From assembly GCA_948144175.1 (NCBI GenBank), contig CANXME010002010.1, positions 496,001-560,000 of the forward strand: DNA of 64,000 bases, read 5' to 3'. The stretch comes from Closterium sp. NIES-65 (lineage: Eukaryota; Streptophyta; Zygnematophyceae; Desmidiales; Closteriaceae). The translations under genes were made by a program, and so were the position numbers. This document shows positions 9,640 through 21,015 of this stretch, piece after piece. Positions within the stretch are counted from its first letter, which is position 1; every line of letters starts with the position of its first letter. The notes under the pieces were generated by a model, which worked only from the letters and a program-made list of their open reading frames with translations, was not told the DNA's origin and did no database searches.

Positions 9640-9654
9640 TGCTATCAGAGCAGG
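9640..9654 (+). promoter_or_regulatory. Primer-binding site of LTR-A1
   Basis: TGCTATCAGAGCAGG directly follows the LTR; one base differs from the usual complement of the initiator tRNA-Met 3' end. Confidence 0.75.
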
Positions 9655-9714
9655 TCGATCCTCTTGGATCGATCCTGTAGGTGGGTTACCACCTCCTCGC
9701 TTCCGCTGCACCTT

Positions 9715-10080
9715 TTTCTTCCCGCCGTGCGCCCCGAGGCGCGCGGCGGTTTTCTGCCCGCCGTGCGCCCCGAGGCGCGCGACGGTTCTCTGCCCGCTGT
9801 GCGCCCCGAGGCGCGCGGCGGGCTTCTGCCCCGTCGTTCGCCGCGCCGCCCTTTAAAGGCGCCGCGACGGGCGACGGGGACCCGTCGCGGCCCCGCCGCC
9901 TCACGTCGCGGCCCCGCCGCCCTACGTTGCGGCCCCGCCACCCTACGTTCGCGGCCCCGCCGCCCCACTTCGCGGCCCCGCCGCCCTTTTGTCGCGGCCC
10001 CGCCGCCCCACCTTCGCGGCCCCGCCGCCCTACACCTGTGGCCCCGCCGCCCTCCTTGCGCCCCGACCCCATTTCCCGTC
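9715..10080 (+). repeat. GC-rich tandem repeats in the LTR-A1 leader
   Basis: Two arrays: a ~36-bp unit containing GTGCGCCCCGAGGCGCGC (9725-9840), and a ~20-bp unit built on CGCGGCCCCGCCGCCC (9885-10060). The same arrays occur in reverse at 28340-28760 in A2. Open frames through them are compositional artefacts. Confidence 0.85.
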
Positions 10081-10105
10081 GCCTGGGGGAGGGGGGGCGA
10101 GTGCC

Positions 10106-10241
10106 TGTCAGATGATTATATATTGCTGATGCATATATGTAGGCTGTAGTGGGGTAGCCCATATGGGGTACAACCCAATTAGGGTTGGTACTTGTACTTG
10201 TTTCATTTCATAGTGCATCATTCCTCGCCTCTATCTCAACA
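10106..10241 (+). repeat. 5' LTR of Copia-B
   Basis: 136 bp, TGTCAGATGATT to ATCTCAACA. Confidence 0.95.
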
Positions 10242-10255
10242 TGGTATCGAGCAGG
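10242..10255 (+). promoter_or_regulatory. Primer-binding site of Copia-B
   Basis: TGGTATCGAGCAGG, tRNA-Met-like, directly after the 5' LTR; the same sequence is used by Copia-D. Confidence 0.8.
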
Positions 10256-10259
10256 TTCC

Positions 10260-11150
10260 CTAGTGGGAACTGTTCCTAGGGCCCACCCACTATTCAGTCC
10301 TGCCCGGAGCGCGCTCTGCCCTAGCCCGAGTCGCGCTGGGCCTTTTTTTTTCCTTTGGCGGCCCGATCGCGTCGAGCCGCCCGCGATTTTTGGCGCGCCA
10401 CCTACGCGGCCTCGTCGCGCCGCCCCTAGACGGCCGCGCCGCGTCGCTTGTGCCGCCCTCCAGTCGCGCGCCGCCCCCTCTGACCCTCGCGACGCCGGCG
10501 CCGTCTCTGACGGCCCCGCGATCGCCTGCGACGGCCCCGCCGTCCCCTCTGCCGGCCCCGCCGCTGCACTTGACGGCCCCGCCGTCCCCTCTGCCGGCCC
10601 CGCTGCTGCACCCGACGGCCCCGCTGTCCCCTCTGCCGGCCCCGCCGCTGCTTCAGACGGCCCCGCCGCTGCACCTGACGGCCCCGCCGTCCCCTCTGAC
10701 GGCCCCGCCGCTGCACCTGACGGCCCCGCCGTCCCCTCTGACGGCCCCGCCACTGCACCTACCGGCCCCGCCGCTACCCCTGACGGCCCCGCTGCTGCAC
10801 CTGTAGGCCCCGCCGTCTCACCTGCCGGCCCCGCTGCTTTACCTGACGGCCCCGCCGCTTCACCTACCGGCCCCGCCACTACCCCTGACGGCCCCGCCAC
10901 TGCATCTCCCGGCCCCGCAGCTGCATCTCCCGGCCCCGCCGCCCCAGCAACTGCGCCGCCCCAGCAGCCGAGCCGCCCCAGCGGCCGAGCCGCCCCAGCA
11001 GCCGAGCCGCCCCAGCAGCCGAGTCGCCCCAGCAGCCGAGCCGCCCGAGCCGCCCGAGCCGCCGAGCCGCCCGAGCCGCCCAGTAGCCGAGCCGCCCGAG
11101 CCGCCCGAGCCGCCCAAGCCGCCCGAGCCGCCTGCACTGCCCTGTCTGGT
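10260..11150 (+). repeat. GC-rich repetitive leader of Copia-B
   Basis: About 0.9 kb between PBS and gag, made of GGCCCCGCCG-based units (10500-10960) followed by GAGCCGCCC-based units (10960-11140). No start codon for gag lies in it. It stays open in several frames on both strands purely from composition. Confidence 0.85.
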
Positions 11151-11196
11151 GAGCACTGAGCTTTGCTCTGCGCATTGCCCTCACCCTACTGCTGTC

Positions 11197-12430
11197 ATGG
11201 CTACTCCCAGTGTCCTCACCTTTGACGCTGAGGGCAGAGCCATCGACTTTGACGTGTGGGTAGACGACCTACTGCTTTTCCTACAGAGCGACAGAGCTGA
11301 CGGCCTCTCTCTCTTTGATCTCACCTCTGGTGCCTCTCCCGCCCCTGCTGCTACTGAGGATGCCACTGTTCGCTCACAGTGGGCCACACGTGATGCTGCT
11401 GCACGTCTTGCTGTGCGTCGCCACCTCCCTCCCTCTGAGCGTGCACACTTTGGGTCGTACAAGAGTGCTCAGACCTTGTACGACGCCGTTATTGCACGCT
11501 ACTCCTCCCCTGCCACAGCTACACCGAGCCGCCTCATGCTACCGTACCTCTTTCCCGACCTTGCTTCTTTTGCCACAGTCACCGACCTCATTACCCACCT
11601 GCGCACTAGTGACGCTCGCTTCCGCGCTGTGCTTCCTGCTGAGTTCTGCGCCAAGAACCCCCCCCCCCATGTACTTCACTCTCTACTACATTGTCACCCG
11701 CCTCCCTGACTCCCTTCGCGGAGTCAGGGACGACTTACTCTCAGTCTGCCCCACCACTCTCACTGTTGAGCTCCTCGAGAAGTCCCTCCTAGCAGCCGAG
11801 AAGAGCATTCTCGCTGTAGGGGCCTCTCGTGGTGACCCGCGCACCCCCATCTTTGAGGGGTGTTCCCCCTCCCCCCTCCTGCCCTCTGTCGCCTCTACTG
11901 CTACGGCCGACCTAGTTGGTTTTGAGTCGGTCGGTGCGGAGTCTGCCCCCGGTGGGAGACGTCGCTCTGGCAAGGGCAAGGGGGGCAGGAGCGGTGGTGG
12001 AGGCGGCGGGGGCGGTGGAGGCGGCGGTGGAGGCAGCGGAGGAGGTGGGGGTGGTAGCGGGAGTGGTGGCGGGAGTGGAGGTGTCACCGGCGGCAGTGGA
12101 GGCGGGGGCGGCAGCGGCGGTGGTGGTGGGAGTGGAGGCGGAGGCGGCGGTGGCGGCGGCGACGGTGGGAGTGGCGGTGGAAGCGGAGGTGGTGGCGGCG
12201 GCGGCGGAGGAGGCGGCGGCGGAGGTCGTGGCTCGTCGCAGAGGAGTGGCTCCGGTGGTGGTCAGCGCCGGCAGGAGCGGCAGCAGCGTGGTCAGGAGAC
12301 CCTCTCCCCCAGCAGCTCCGTCAGAGGGGTGGGGGTACTGGTCCGTGCACCTACGTCTTGCGCACTGGCGACCGTGCGGGTGAGCCGTGTGGTGGTCCAC
12401 ACTCCACCCAGCGCTGCTTCGGCCGCCTGA
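11197..12430 (+). pseudogene. gag region of Copia-B
   Basis: Starts MATPSVLTFDAEGRAIDF, the N-terminus shared by Copia-C, D and E. A helical Gag core (DDLLLFLQ, YSSPATATPSRLMLPYLFPDL) is followed by the conserved AVGASRGDPRTP and FEGCSPSPLLPSVAS blocks. A Gly-rich stretch (~11996-12238) comes next, then Cx13Cx3Hx4C (12346-12417) in place of the usual CCHC knuckle. Packages element RNA in the virus-like particle. Fossil. Confidence 0.85.
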
Positions 12431-15400
12431 CTGACGCTTGGCGCCGCCAGTTTCCTGACGCCTCTGAGATCCCTCGCTGGGACCAGCTGTCTAGGGCAGG
12501 AGTAGCTATCTTTGATCTTGACTTTGATGCTATTCTTGCTGCCATGTATGCTGTGACTATTAGTGAGGAGGGTGACTGTTACCGGTGTTTCCCGCCCGAC
12601 CCGGGCATTGGTACTGCGGCTCTAGGTGCTGTTGAGGCTGCTGCTCCAGGTGCTGGTGAGGCTGTCGCTCTAGGTGCCAGTGAGTCTGTGTCCTCAGGTG
12701 CTGGTGAGTCTGCTCTCTCAGGTACTGCGTCGGCTCCGCCCTCTCTCACCTTCACTCTTGACTCAGGAGCGTCTCGCTCCTTCTTTCGAGACCGCACCAC
12801 ACTCACGCCGCTTAGTCGGCCAGTGGCAGTCTCCCTGGCGGACCCCTCTGGGGGTCCTGTTCTGGCTCGCTACTCCACTGTCCTTCCGTGCCCTGCGGTC
12901 CCGTCTGGCTCCCTGTCCGGTCTCTACCTCCCCTCGTTCTCTACGAACTTGGTGGCGGGTGCTGACCTATAGGATGCAGGGGTTGACCAGTTCACCCCTG
13001 CGCGCCGACGGGACACCCACTGCACGGACGCGGACACGGGTCGACACTTGACCACGTTCACACGTGGGCCGGGGTCGAGCCTGTACACACTCACTATTCC
13101 GTTTCCTCCTCCTGCGTCTGGTCAGGTAGCTGCGTCGGGTCAGGTGTTTGCTGCAGCGTCCAGGTCTGGTCCTGAGTCTGCCCCCTGCTCGTGTCGCCTC
13201 CTGTCCCACGAGACCCTCCTGTGGCACCACCGCATGGGTCACCCCTCCCTGCCTCGTCTCCGGGGCATGGCCTCTCGCCTTCTTGTCTCTGGTCTTCCGT
13301 GGTCCCTCCCTCCCCTTCCTCCGGGGCCTGGCCCTCCCTGTGTCCCCTGTGTCGAGGATCGCCTGCGGGCTTCCCCTCACTCCTCCCCGTTTCCTCCGAC
13401 GGAGGCCCCGATGCAGACGCTTCACATGGACGTGTGGGGCCCAGCCCGCGTCCGTGGACAGGGTCACGAGCGCTACTTCCTGCTGGTGGTTGACGACTAC
13501 TCGCGTTACAACACAGTCTTCCCCTTGCGCAGCAAGGGTGAGGTCACTGAGGTGTTGATCGACTGGATCCGCGCGGCTCGTCTCCAGCTCAGGAGGAGCT
13601 TTGGCTCAGACTTTCCTGTTTTGCGTCTGCACTCGGACAGAGGCGGAGAGTTCTCCTCCGGCCTTCTACGAGCCTACTGTCGTGCACGAGGCATCCGCCA
13701 GACCTTCACGCTTCCGGACTCTCCACAGCAGAATGGGATTGCTGAGCGCCGCATCGGCATAGTCATGGACGTCGCCCGTACGTCCATGGTGCATGCGGCT
13801 GCCCCCCATTTTCTGTGGCCGTTTGCGGTTCGGTACGCCGCGCATCAGATCAACCTTCAGCCCAGGGTCTCCAGACCGGAGACCTGCCCAGCTTTGCTGT
13901 GGACGGGGAAGGTTGGCGATGCGTCGGCGTTCCGTGTCTGGGGATCTCGGGCGTTTGTCCGCGACTTGTCTGCGGACAAGCTGTCCCCTCGTGCTGCTCC
14001 ATGCGTCTTCCTGGGATTCCCCCCCGACGCCCCTGGGTGGCAGTTCTACCACCCCACCTCTCGACGTGTTCTGTCCTCCCAGGACGTCACGTTCGATTAG
14101 TCAGTTCCCTTCTACCGGCTCTTCCCCTACCGCACTCCGTCCCTCCCCCCACCGCCCCTCTTCCTGGTCCCAGGTCCCCCACCGGTAGACCCCCTCCCCC
14201 CTCAGGGTCCTGCCCCTTCAGGTGTGTCTCAGGTAGACGCGGTCGAGCCTGTCGAGGTCACTGGTGACTCTGGTGCTGCTGCGGGTGCGGAGCCTCAGGG
14301 TGCTGAGCCTGGGGGTGCTGAGCCTGGGGGTGCTGAGCCTGGGGGTGCTGAGCCTGGGGGTGCTGAGCCTGGGGGTGCTGAGCCTTGGGGTGCTGAGACT
14401 GGGGGTACTGAGCCTGGGGGTGCTGAGCCTGGGGGTGCTGAGCCTGGGGGTGCTGAGCCTGGGAGTACTGCGTCTGGGGGTGCTTCGCCTGGGAGTGCTG
14501 CGCCTGCTGCGTCTGTTCCTGGTGGTTCTCCGGACCGTTCTTTGCGCCGCGAGCCGCTCTCTCCTCTTGAGCTGCGTGAGTGGTCTGCCCGGCGCTGGAG
14601 GCGAGCTGCTGGAGCTGGGGGTGCTGCGGGTGCTGGAGGTTCTGTTGCTGCCGAGGGAGCTGGTACCACGGGTCCCGAAGGTGCTCGTCCTGAGAGTACT
14701 GGAGCTGCCGGGCCCGGGGGTGCCTCTGGAGCTGGAGCTGCTACGGGTGCTGGCGCTGAGCCTACGACTGCCGGTCCTACTGAGGGTACTTCTGGCGCTG
14801 CTGGAGGTGCTGGAGTTGGAGCTGCTACTGGTGCTGGTGCTGCCTCCGGAGGTGTTGGTGCTGTCCCTGCTGTCTCTAGCGGTGCTGCGCGGCCTCGGCC
14901 GTACTTCGTTCCGCTCCTTCAGCAGGTTCTTGGTCTCCCGCCTTCCACTGGTCCTTCTCCTCTCGTAGAGTGTCCACAGCCTGTCCCGTCGCAGTCACAG
15001 TTACAGCCCGCCTCTCCCCTGCCTTCTCCTTCTCCCTACACTGGTCCTACTGGAGGTCTTGCTGAGCGTCGTGAGCCTGCGTCCCGCCCTGCGTCGCTAG
15101 TCCGCGCTGCTCGCCCTAGTGGTCGCGGTTCGCGTCAGCGTCCTCCTCCTGTCCCTGGCACATACAGGATGTCACTGCGTCCGTCTACTGCTCCTCTGCG
15201 TGCCCCTTTGCCTTCTCCTCCTCAGTCTTCTCTTCCTACACTTGCTGACCTGGAGTCGGACTCTCGCCGTGCTGCCAGTCCTACTGTCACGCGTCTTCTT
15301 GCTACTCTTGTCACTGACCCTTCCTTTGAGTCCGCTGCTGCGTCTGCCCTAGTTGCTGAGCTGGTCGACTTTGCTGCTGCGTGTCGTCTAGACTACGCTG

Positions 15401-17187
15401 CCAGTCTTGTTGCTGAGTCTGCTGAGTCTGCTGAGTCTGCGTCTGTTGCGTCTGCGTCTGCCTGTCCTCCGTCCGTCGGGGGTGACTGTGCTCTTGGCAC
15501 GGACGTCCTTGAGGACAGGCAGGAGGAGTTCCAGTGCTTTGCCGCCGCTTTGCCCCATCTCGTGTCCATGCTTGTTGCCCCTGAGGGAGACCCGGATGCT
15601 CTAGACATCCCGACCCCACGCTCTTACGCAGAGGCGATGGCCGGTCCCTACTCCTCTCAGTGGCAGTCAACCATGGACGCAGAGATGGCTTCTTGGAAGT
15701 CCACAGGCACCTACGTTGACGCTGTTCCCCCTCCTGGGGCGAACATTGTCAGTGGCATGTGGATCTTCAGGGTGAAGCGGCCGCCGGGTTCTCCGCCTGT
15801 CTTCAAGGCGCGCTACGTGGCTCGTGGCTTCAGTCAGCGACAGGGAGTTGACTTCTTTCAGACCTTCTCCCCGACCCCGAAGATGACCACTCTTCGGGTT
15901 CTACTGCACGTCGCTGCTCAGCGTGACTACGAGCTACACTCTCTTGACTTGCGCACTACTTTCCTGCAGGGCCGCCTGCACGAGGAGATCTGGCTGCGCC
16001 GCCCTCCTGGCTTCACTGGGTCGTTCCCTCCTGGTACCCAGTGGAGCCTCCGGCGGCCAGTCTACGGTCTCCGCCAGGCGCCGCGTGAGTGGCACGACAC
16101 ACTTAGGACTACACTTGCGGCTCTTGGGTTTGCTCCTTCTACTTCTGACCCGTCGCTGTTTCTGCGCACCGACACCTCGCTGCCGCCGTTCTACATCCTC
16201 GTGTACGTCGACGACTTGGTCTTTGCCATTGCGGACACTGCCGCACTCGCCCACGTGAAGTCCGAGCTGCAGAAGAGACACACGTGCACAGACCTGGGTG
16301 AACTGACAAGCTATCTTGGCTTGCGGATCACCCGGGACAGAGCACGCCGCACCATTACCCTGACTCAGTCACACATGGTGCAGCAGGTCCTTCAGCGCTT
16401 CGGCTTCACGTACTCCTCGCCTCAGTCCACTCCTCTGCCTACGGGACACTCGCTCTCAGCTCTGCCTTCGGATGAGTCCGTAGAGTCGAGTGGTCCGTAT
16501 CCAGAGCTTGTGGGCTGCCTCATGTACCTGATGACCTGCACTCGACCTGACCTCGCATACCCTCTCAGCATCTTAGCACGCTATGTTGCTCCCGGCCGTC
16601 ACCGGAAGGAGCACATGGATGCAGCTAAGAGGGTGTTGCGCTACTTGTGCAGTACGTCGGGCATGGGGCTAGTGCTTGGAGGGCGAGAGCGGCCTGTGCT
16701 CACTGGGCACTCAGACGCTTCTTGGGCTGACGACCAGGCTACTCAGCGGTCGTCTCAGGGTTACACCTTTAGTCTTGGCTCTGGCTCTGTCTCTTGGCGC
16801 TCTACTCGCTCTTCTTCTGTTCTCAGCTCCAGCTGTGAGGCTGAGATCTACGCCACGGCCATGGCTGCCCAGGAGCTTCGCTGGCTCACCTACCTGCTGA
16901 CTGACCTTGGAGAGCGGCCTCGTTCTCCTCCAGTGCTGTACGTCGACAACAAGGCAACCATTGCCTTGTGTCAGGAGCACAGACCGGAGCACAGGACGAA
17001 GCACATTGCTCTGCGCTACTTCCTTGCTCGAGAGCTGCAGCAGCGTGGTCAGCTTCTTCTGCGTTTCGTGGCTAATGAGGCCAACACTGCTGATGTGTTC
17101 ACCAAGGCACTTCCGCCTCGTGACCATCAGCGCTTTTGCACTCTGCTAGGCCTTGTGCCCACTGGGCCTCACTTGCTTACCTCTTGA
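12431..17187 (+). pseudogene. pol region of Copia-B (protease, integrase, RT, RNase H)
   Basis: Protease motif LDSGASRSFF is near 12755, GAG-pre-integrase HHRMGHPSLPRL near 13225, integrase core (MDVWGP, HSDRGGEFSS, SPQQNGIAERR) 13420-13760. A linker of GAEPG repeats covers 14296-14470, RT with YVDDLVFA near 16205 spans ~15690-16420, and RNase H (CEAEIYATAMAAQELRWL, then KHIALRYFLARE) runs to 17187. Fossil; breaks are counted in the parent entry. Confidence 0.88.
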
Positions 17188-17407
17188 CCTTGCTTGTACT
17201 TCTGCATATATATATCCTTGCTCTTGCTTGTTTAGCACTGTTATATATATATGCTCTGCTGCATGTGAACTGGCCTTGTGGCCTTGACCTTGTGCTCGGA
17301 ATTTGTGTGGTATCCTTGAGATCCACCCTGGGCTTGCTTTGCTTTGCTTTGCTTTGCTTGACTGGTCTTGTGACCCCTTGCTCTCCCCCACTTTTCCTAT
17401 GGGGGTG

Positions 17408-17543
17408 TGTCAGATGATTATATATTGCTGATGCATATATGTAGGCTGTAGTGGGGTAGCCCATATGGGGTACAACCCAATTAGGGTTGGTACTTGTACT
17501 TGTTTCATTTCCTAGTGCATCATTCCTCGCCTCTATCTCAACA
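17408..17543 (+). repeat. 3' LTR of Copia-B
   Basis: 136 bp, about one difference from the 5' LTR; followed by TSD GTGCC. Confidence 0.95.
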
Positions 17544-17548
17544 GTGCC

Positions 17549-18260
17549 GCCTTCCCACCCTGCCTACCCGCCATCCCGCCCTGCCTACCCGCCATCCCAC
17601 TCTTTCTGTGTTAGGGTTTGGGGGTGGCACGCAGGTGGTGGCGAGTATGGGGGTGGCACTTCCTCATTCCTCCCTTTGCTCCTCCTCCTCCTTCGTCTCC
17701 CACTGCTGTAGCTGTCGCTGAGGGGGGTGGATGTGTGGGAGACTGGGGTTTAGGGTTTAAGGGGGGTGCGTGGGAGTGGAGCTAGCGGTGTAGCAGCGGG
17801 TGTGTGCCAGGAGGAGTGGGATAGTCTGGGGAAGCTGCATGGAGGTTGCCGTCGTGTCGCCAACAGCACCTGTATTCCGGGGACTTCCCCCGGTAGCCCA
17901 GTCGTAGACTTCTACGCCAGCCGCCCGTGGGTCCGTTGCTCGTCTGCCGCTACTTTAGCCGCGGGGCCAGTTACTCCAGTATTCCGGGGGCTTCGCCCGG
18001 TAGCCGCTGTGCCAGTCTGCCTACTGTTGCCCGTGTGTCTGCAGCTTCAGTCGTCGCCTCCTATCTCCTCTCCTCTCACTCTCTCTCTCCTCCTCCTCAC
18101 TTGCCTGTTGTGACTACCACTAGCTTTGCTCATAATTGTGAACTTTAAACTATTGCTTCTTGAACTTGTGCTCAGAATGTGTGGTGACATTGTGATCCAC
18201 CCTGAGCTTGTACTGCTTTGCCTGCTCTGCTGATTACACCCCACTTTGGCTATGGGGGTG
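17549..18260 (+). other. Right internal part of LTR-A1
   Basis: No coding capacity. 17665-17815 is the module shared with A2 (28040-28190) and F (49485-49610). 17875-18010 holds a twice-repeated GTATTCCGGGG hairpin-like unit. The end, GGCTATGGGGGTG, is the polypurine tract. Confidence 0.75.
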
Positions 18261-18391
18261 TGTCAGAATGTTATCTTATGTTCTAGCCTGTAGTGGGGTG
18301 CTCTATAGCGAGTACAACCCTTCTAGGGTTTGCTATTTGTATCCTCATTCCTGCTAGTTCAATCCTCTCTTCTTTCTTTCTAATTTAGTCA
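18261..18391 (+). repeat. 3' LTR of LTR-A1
   Basis: 131 bp; TGTCAGAATG to TTTAGTCA. Confidence 0.9.
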
Positions 18392-19695
18392 AAACCAACA
18401 AAAATCCATGTGTTAAGTCCCACTGAAGCAAATGTCGAGCGTAGAAAGCCAGGTGAAGACTCGTCGGTGTGGAAAGTCGATGACGAATGCCAGGTGTTAC
18501 GTGCCCAAAATTTCTTGGAGGGCGAACCAGCATATGTAGCCCGGAAACCGCGTCGGAAAAACCATGTTACTCGAACTGAACATTTTTGTCTTCAATTCGC
18601 CAGAATCAGACGATATCTTCAGCAGTTGCAGCTGGCAGCAGTTGAAATCGAATCGTTTGCCGTGGGCGGGTCGAGTTGAGCGGATTGTCGTTAGTAGAGT
18701 TGGATGGGGCGTCCCGAAATCCTCTGGCCGTGAAATCAGGGGTGATTCGAAATTGTCGGCGATGAATACGATTGATGACGAAGTCGAAAACGAGACTCGA
18801 TGAAAGTCATCGAAGAAGTAACCAATTGCGAATGTCATCCCGAAAATGTTGTCGAACGCAGTCCAGTGTCAGATGATGTCAGCACCTCCAGCGGTTTTGT
18901 CCAGACTCGCCGAGAAGTTTGTCGCGATGCGCCGAGGACTCCTGGGCAGAGATGAAAAATTACAGTTGTCTCTCCCCCCCTCCACTGTTGCTGCTGCCAC
19001 CTCCAGTTCGTCGTAAGTCGTTCGTACCCCTGAAAACATCCGTGTAGTTCCCGCGCTGTTGCCCCACGTAAATGTCGTGCGCTTTTAACCAAACGCCGAA
19101 TGCTCCTCCGAAATTGTCGGCGCTCCTTGCCGTAAAACCTGTAAGTCCCACGGACAAACTCCGAAATTGTCGCTCGAATCTAACCCCGGAAATCCGCAGT
19201 CGCAGTTGTAGTAGCAGTTCGCCTCCGAAAATCTCGGACGTGCTATAGCCGCCCACTCGGTCACCATCAGTTTCCTTCGGTTTACCCGACCCCAGCATGT
19301 GGGTACAATCGAGAACCGGGGACTGCCATGGGTTATTCCGAGACCGAATTGCACGGAACCTAGAGGCATCAACGCCGTTGACTCCGTAGTCAAAACTGCT
19401 CCTGCCGATGCTGTTTAACAAAACCCCACCAGCGCGTTGCAGATGTTTCACCGCATCGCTCGTCGCCGGTCGATTAGTTCCCGAAGCTACGACTGCTCCC
19501 CCGCTCCCCTTTTTTGAAGAATTTCCCGAGGTGTGCGTTTAAACACCGGGGGTCCTAGGCATCCTTGCCGCTGTGTTTCTTGCCAGGCAACTTCGAAAAG
19601 TGCCCTTCAGGCGAAGTCCCCCAACGACTCAACCGCACTCCAAGAAGCGAAGAAATACCCGCAGCTTCATTTTTTTTTTGGTCGTTTCACCCCCC
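18392..19695. other. Non-coding host DNA with a recurring TCCGAAATTGTCG word
   Basis: No gene is supportable. The word TCCGAAATTGTCG and near variants recur (about 18747, 18838, 19106, 19159, 19221). The same occurs at 36466-36945, and more weakly at 26840-27455. Before the insertions of Copia-M and A2/C, these three blocks would have been one continuous ~2.7-kb segment. Confidence 0.5.
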
Positions 19696-19700
19696 GAGAA

Positions 19701-20969
19701 TGTTGACTCTAAGTACTATGCGGAAGCGTGTAAAACTGAACCACAAACTCAAACTTGGCAACACTTAACTTCACTTTATACCCTCCGAGTGTGACAGCAT
19801 GTCACCTCATAGCCAAGGGCGTAAGAAAAATAAAGTGAGTAGTTATGCATTGCTTGAATTGTGGAGTGAGGAATCTGGTCGAGCAGCGTTTCGGCAGCAC
19901 TACGTTGTGTTTCTACTCTCGTCAATACGTAGTAGTAGAATTCCGAGCTTGAAAAAGCATAATAACATTGATTGACTTCAAGCAAATACAAGCACACATT
20001 TATATGAAGTCCTAAACACACAAAGGAAAACATAAAGCAGTTGCTTAACTGGAATCCAGCCCTTCGCTTTGCTGTAATAGAAAACGGTTGTGAAACTGCT
20101 GAAGAATTTGGCTCAATCTGCCTCATTAGAATTAACTGTAATCCACTTGAATTGAGTCCAAAGTCCCCTGCTGATTCACGTCATGAATTTCCGCGAGTTC
20201 ACATGAGGAATCATGGATACTCGTGTGAGAATCCGTTTTCCAGTTGTAAAACGGATTTTACCGTTGATAAAACGGTATTTACCGTTTTGTACCTGCTTCG
20301 AAATGATCACGCTAAGCGGCGTGACTTTCGTGCGAAGTCGGCTGTTTCCAAGTCAGCGCGGGATACGGTTGGTCAACCGTAATCCCGTGGCACCCCCGGT
20401 CAAGCGAGAAAAGCCGATCGCTGATGCGATCGTGCTTTGTCTCACGCGGGGCAGGGCAATAATTGCCCTGTCCAGCTGCGATCGTGTAACTGTGCACGGT
20501 CGCAACAGTTGCGACACACGCGTGGGCCCTGTGGGGCCACACGCGAATGTCAGGACCACACGCTCGGGTCCTGACAGTCGCGCCCCTTTTGACCAGTGCG
20601 AAACTGGTCAAAGGGCCGAGTCAAGAAAAGACTCGAGCCACACTCCCCCGACACACTCGACATTCACAACAGCTCTCATGAAAATAACTCGCCATTCATG
20701 AAACACAGAACACTCATGAAACACAGAACTTTCATGAGCGCACATGTTCGTTGATGAAAACAAACATGAGCGTACATGAGCCGACATGAGCGAACATGAG
20801 CCGACATGAACGAACATGACTCGTTATGATCCGTCATGACCGAACATGATCCCACAGCAACAACACATGAAACGAAATGCGAAAACGAATGCACACAGAA
20901 CAGACACAAAATGCATAACATCACGCAGGCGGCTGGTTGCAGTGCAAAAATAGTATTTTGCACCCAACA
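19701..20969 (-). repeat. 3' LTR of Copia-M
   Basis: 1269 bp; TGTTGACTC at the low end to CACCCAACA at the high end as read on the plus strand. Contains 12 CATGA words within ~160 bp (20680-20850) and five AACGG/CCGTT words within 20232-20277, both repeated in the other LTR. Confidence 0.95.
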
Positions 20970-20980
20970 AACTCCCCCTC
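20969..20980 (-). promoter_or_regulatory. Polypurine tract of Copia-M
   Basis: Minus strand GAGGGGGAGTTT abuts the 3' LTR, the expected plus-strand primer site. Confidence 0.8.
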
Positions 20981-21015
20981 AAGCAGTCGCCTGCTTGCAC
21001 TTCCTTTGCGTGAGC

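Larger units (their letters stand above)
10106..17543 (+). mobile_element. Copia-B: Ty1/copia element nested in LTR-A1
   Basis: 136-bp LTRs (10106-10241, 17408-17543) differ at about one position and are flanked by a perfect 5-bp TSD, GTGCC (10101-10105 and 17544-17548). PBS TGGTATCGAGCAGG is at 10242-10255; the polypurine end TATGGGGGTG abuts the 3' LTR. Order is gag, protease, integrase, RT, RNase H, as in Ty1/copia. It is a fossil with about three or four breaks, very recently inserted judging by the LTRs, and lies in the same orientation as its host element. Confidence 0.93.
9509..18391 (+). mobile_element. LTR-A1: non-autonomous LTR retrotransposon split by nested Copia-B
   Basis: LTRs of 131 bp (9509-9639 and 18261-18391) differ at about two positions. 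Flanks AAGCC and AAACC form a 4/5 matching TSD. A tRNA-Met PBS lies at 9640-9654 and a GGGGGTG polypurine end abuts the 3' LTR. Without the Copia-B insertion (10106-17543 plus one TSD copy) the element is ~1.44 kb and has no gag or pol, so it is a short non-autonomous element probably moved in trans. The interior is GC-rich tandem repeats on the left and a module shared with A2 and F on the right. Confidence 0.85.

Noticed and set aside
9541-10162. Open frames of 140-200 codons in the LTR-A1 leader
   Set aside because: Arg/Pro/Ala repeats of compositional origin, open in several frames at once and not conserved as protein in A2.
10185-11159. A 324-codon plus-strand open frame rich in Gly-Pro-Ala in the Copia-B leader, and its antisense partner
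   Set aside because: Both strands stay open because the GC-rich tandem repeats lack stop-forming words; there are no conserved residues and it lies between PBS and gag.
11686-12400. Poly-Pro/Thr antisense frames opposite the Gly-rich Gag tract (also at 34065, 38466 and 53213)
   Set aside because: Mirror images of the poly-Gly codons; no independent start context or conservation.
18960-19451. 163-codon minus frame with repeated DNFG
   Set aside because: The motif is just the translated TCCGAAATTGTCG word, and it recurs in other frames and blocks without other conservation.
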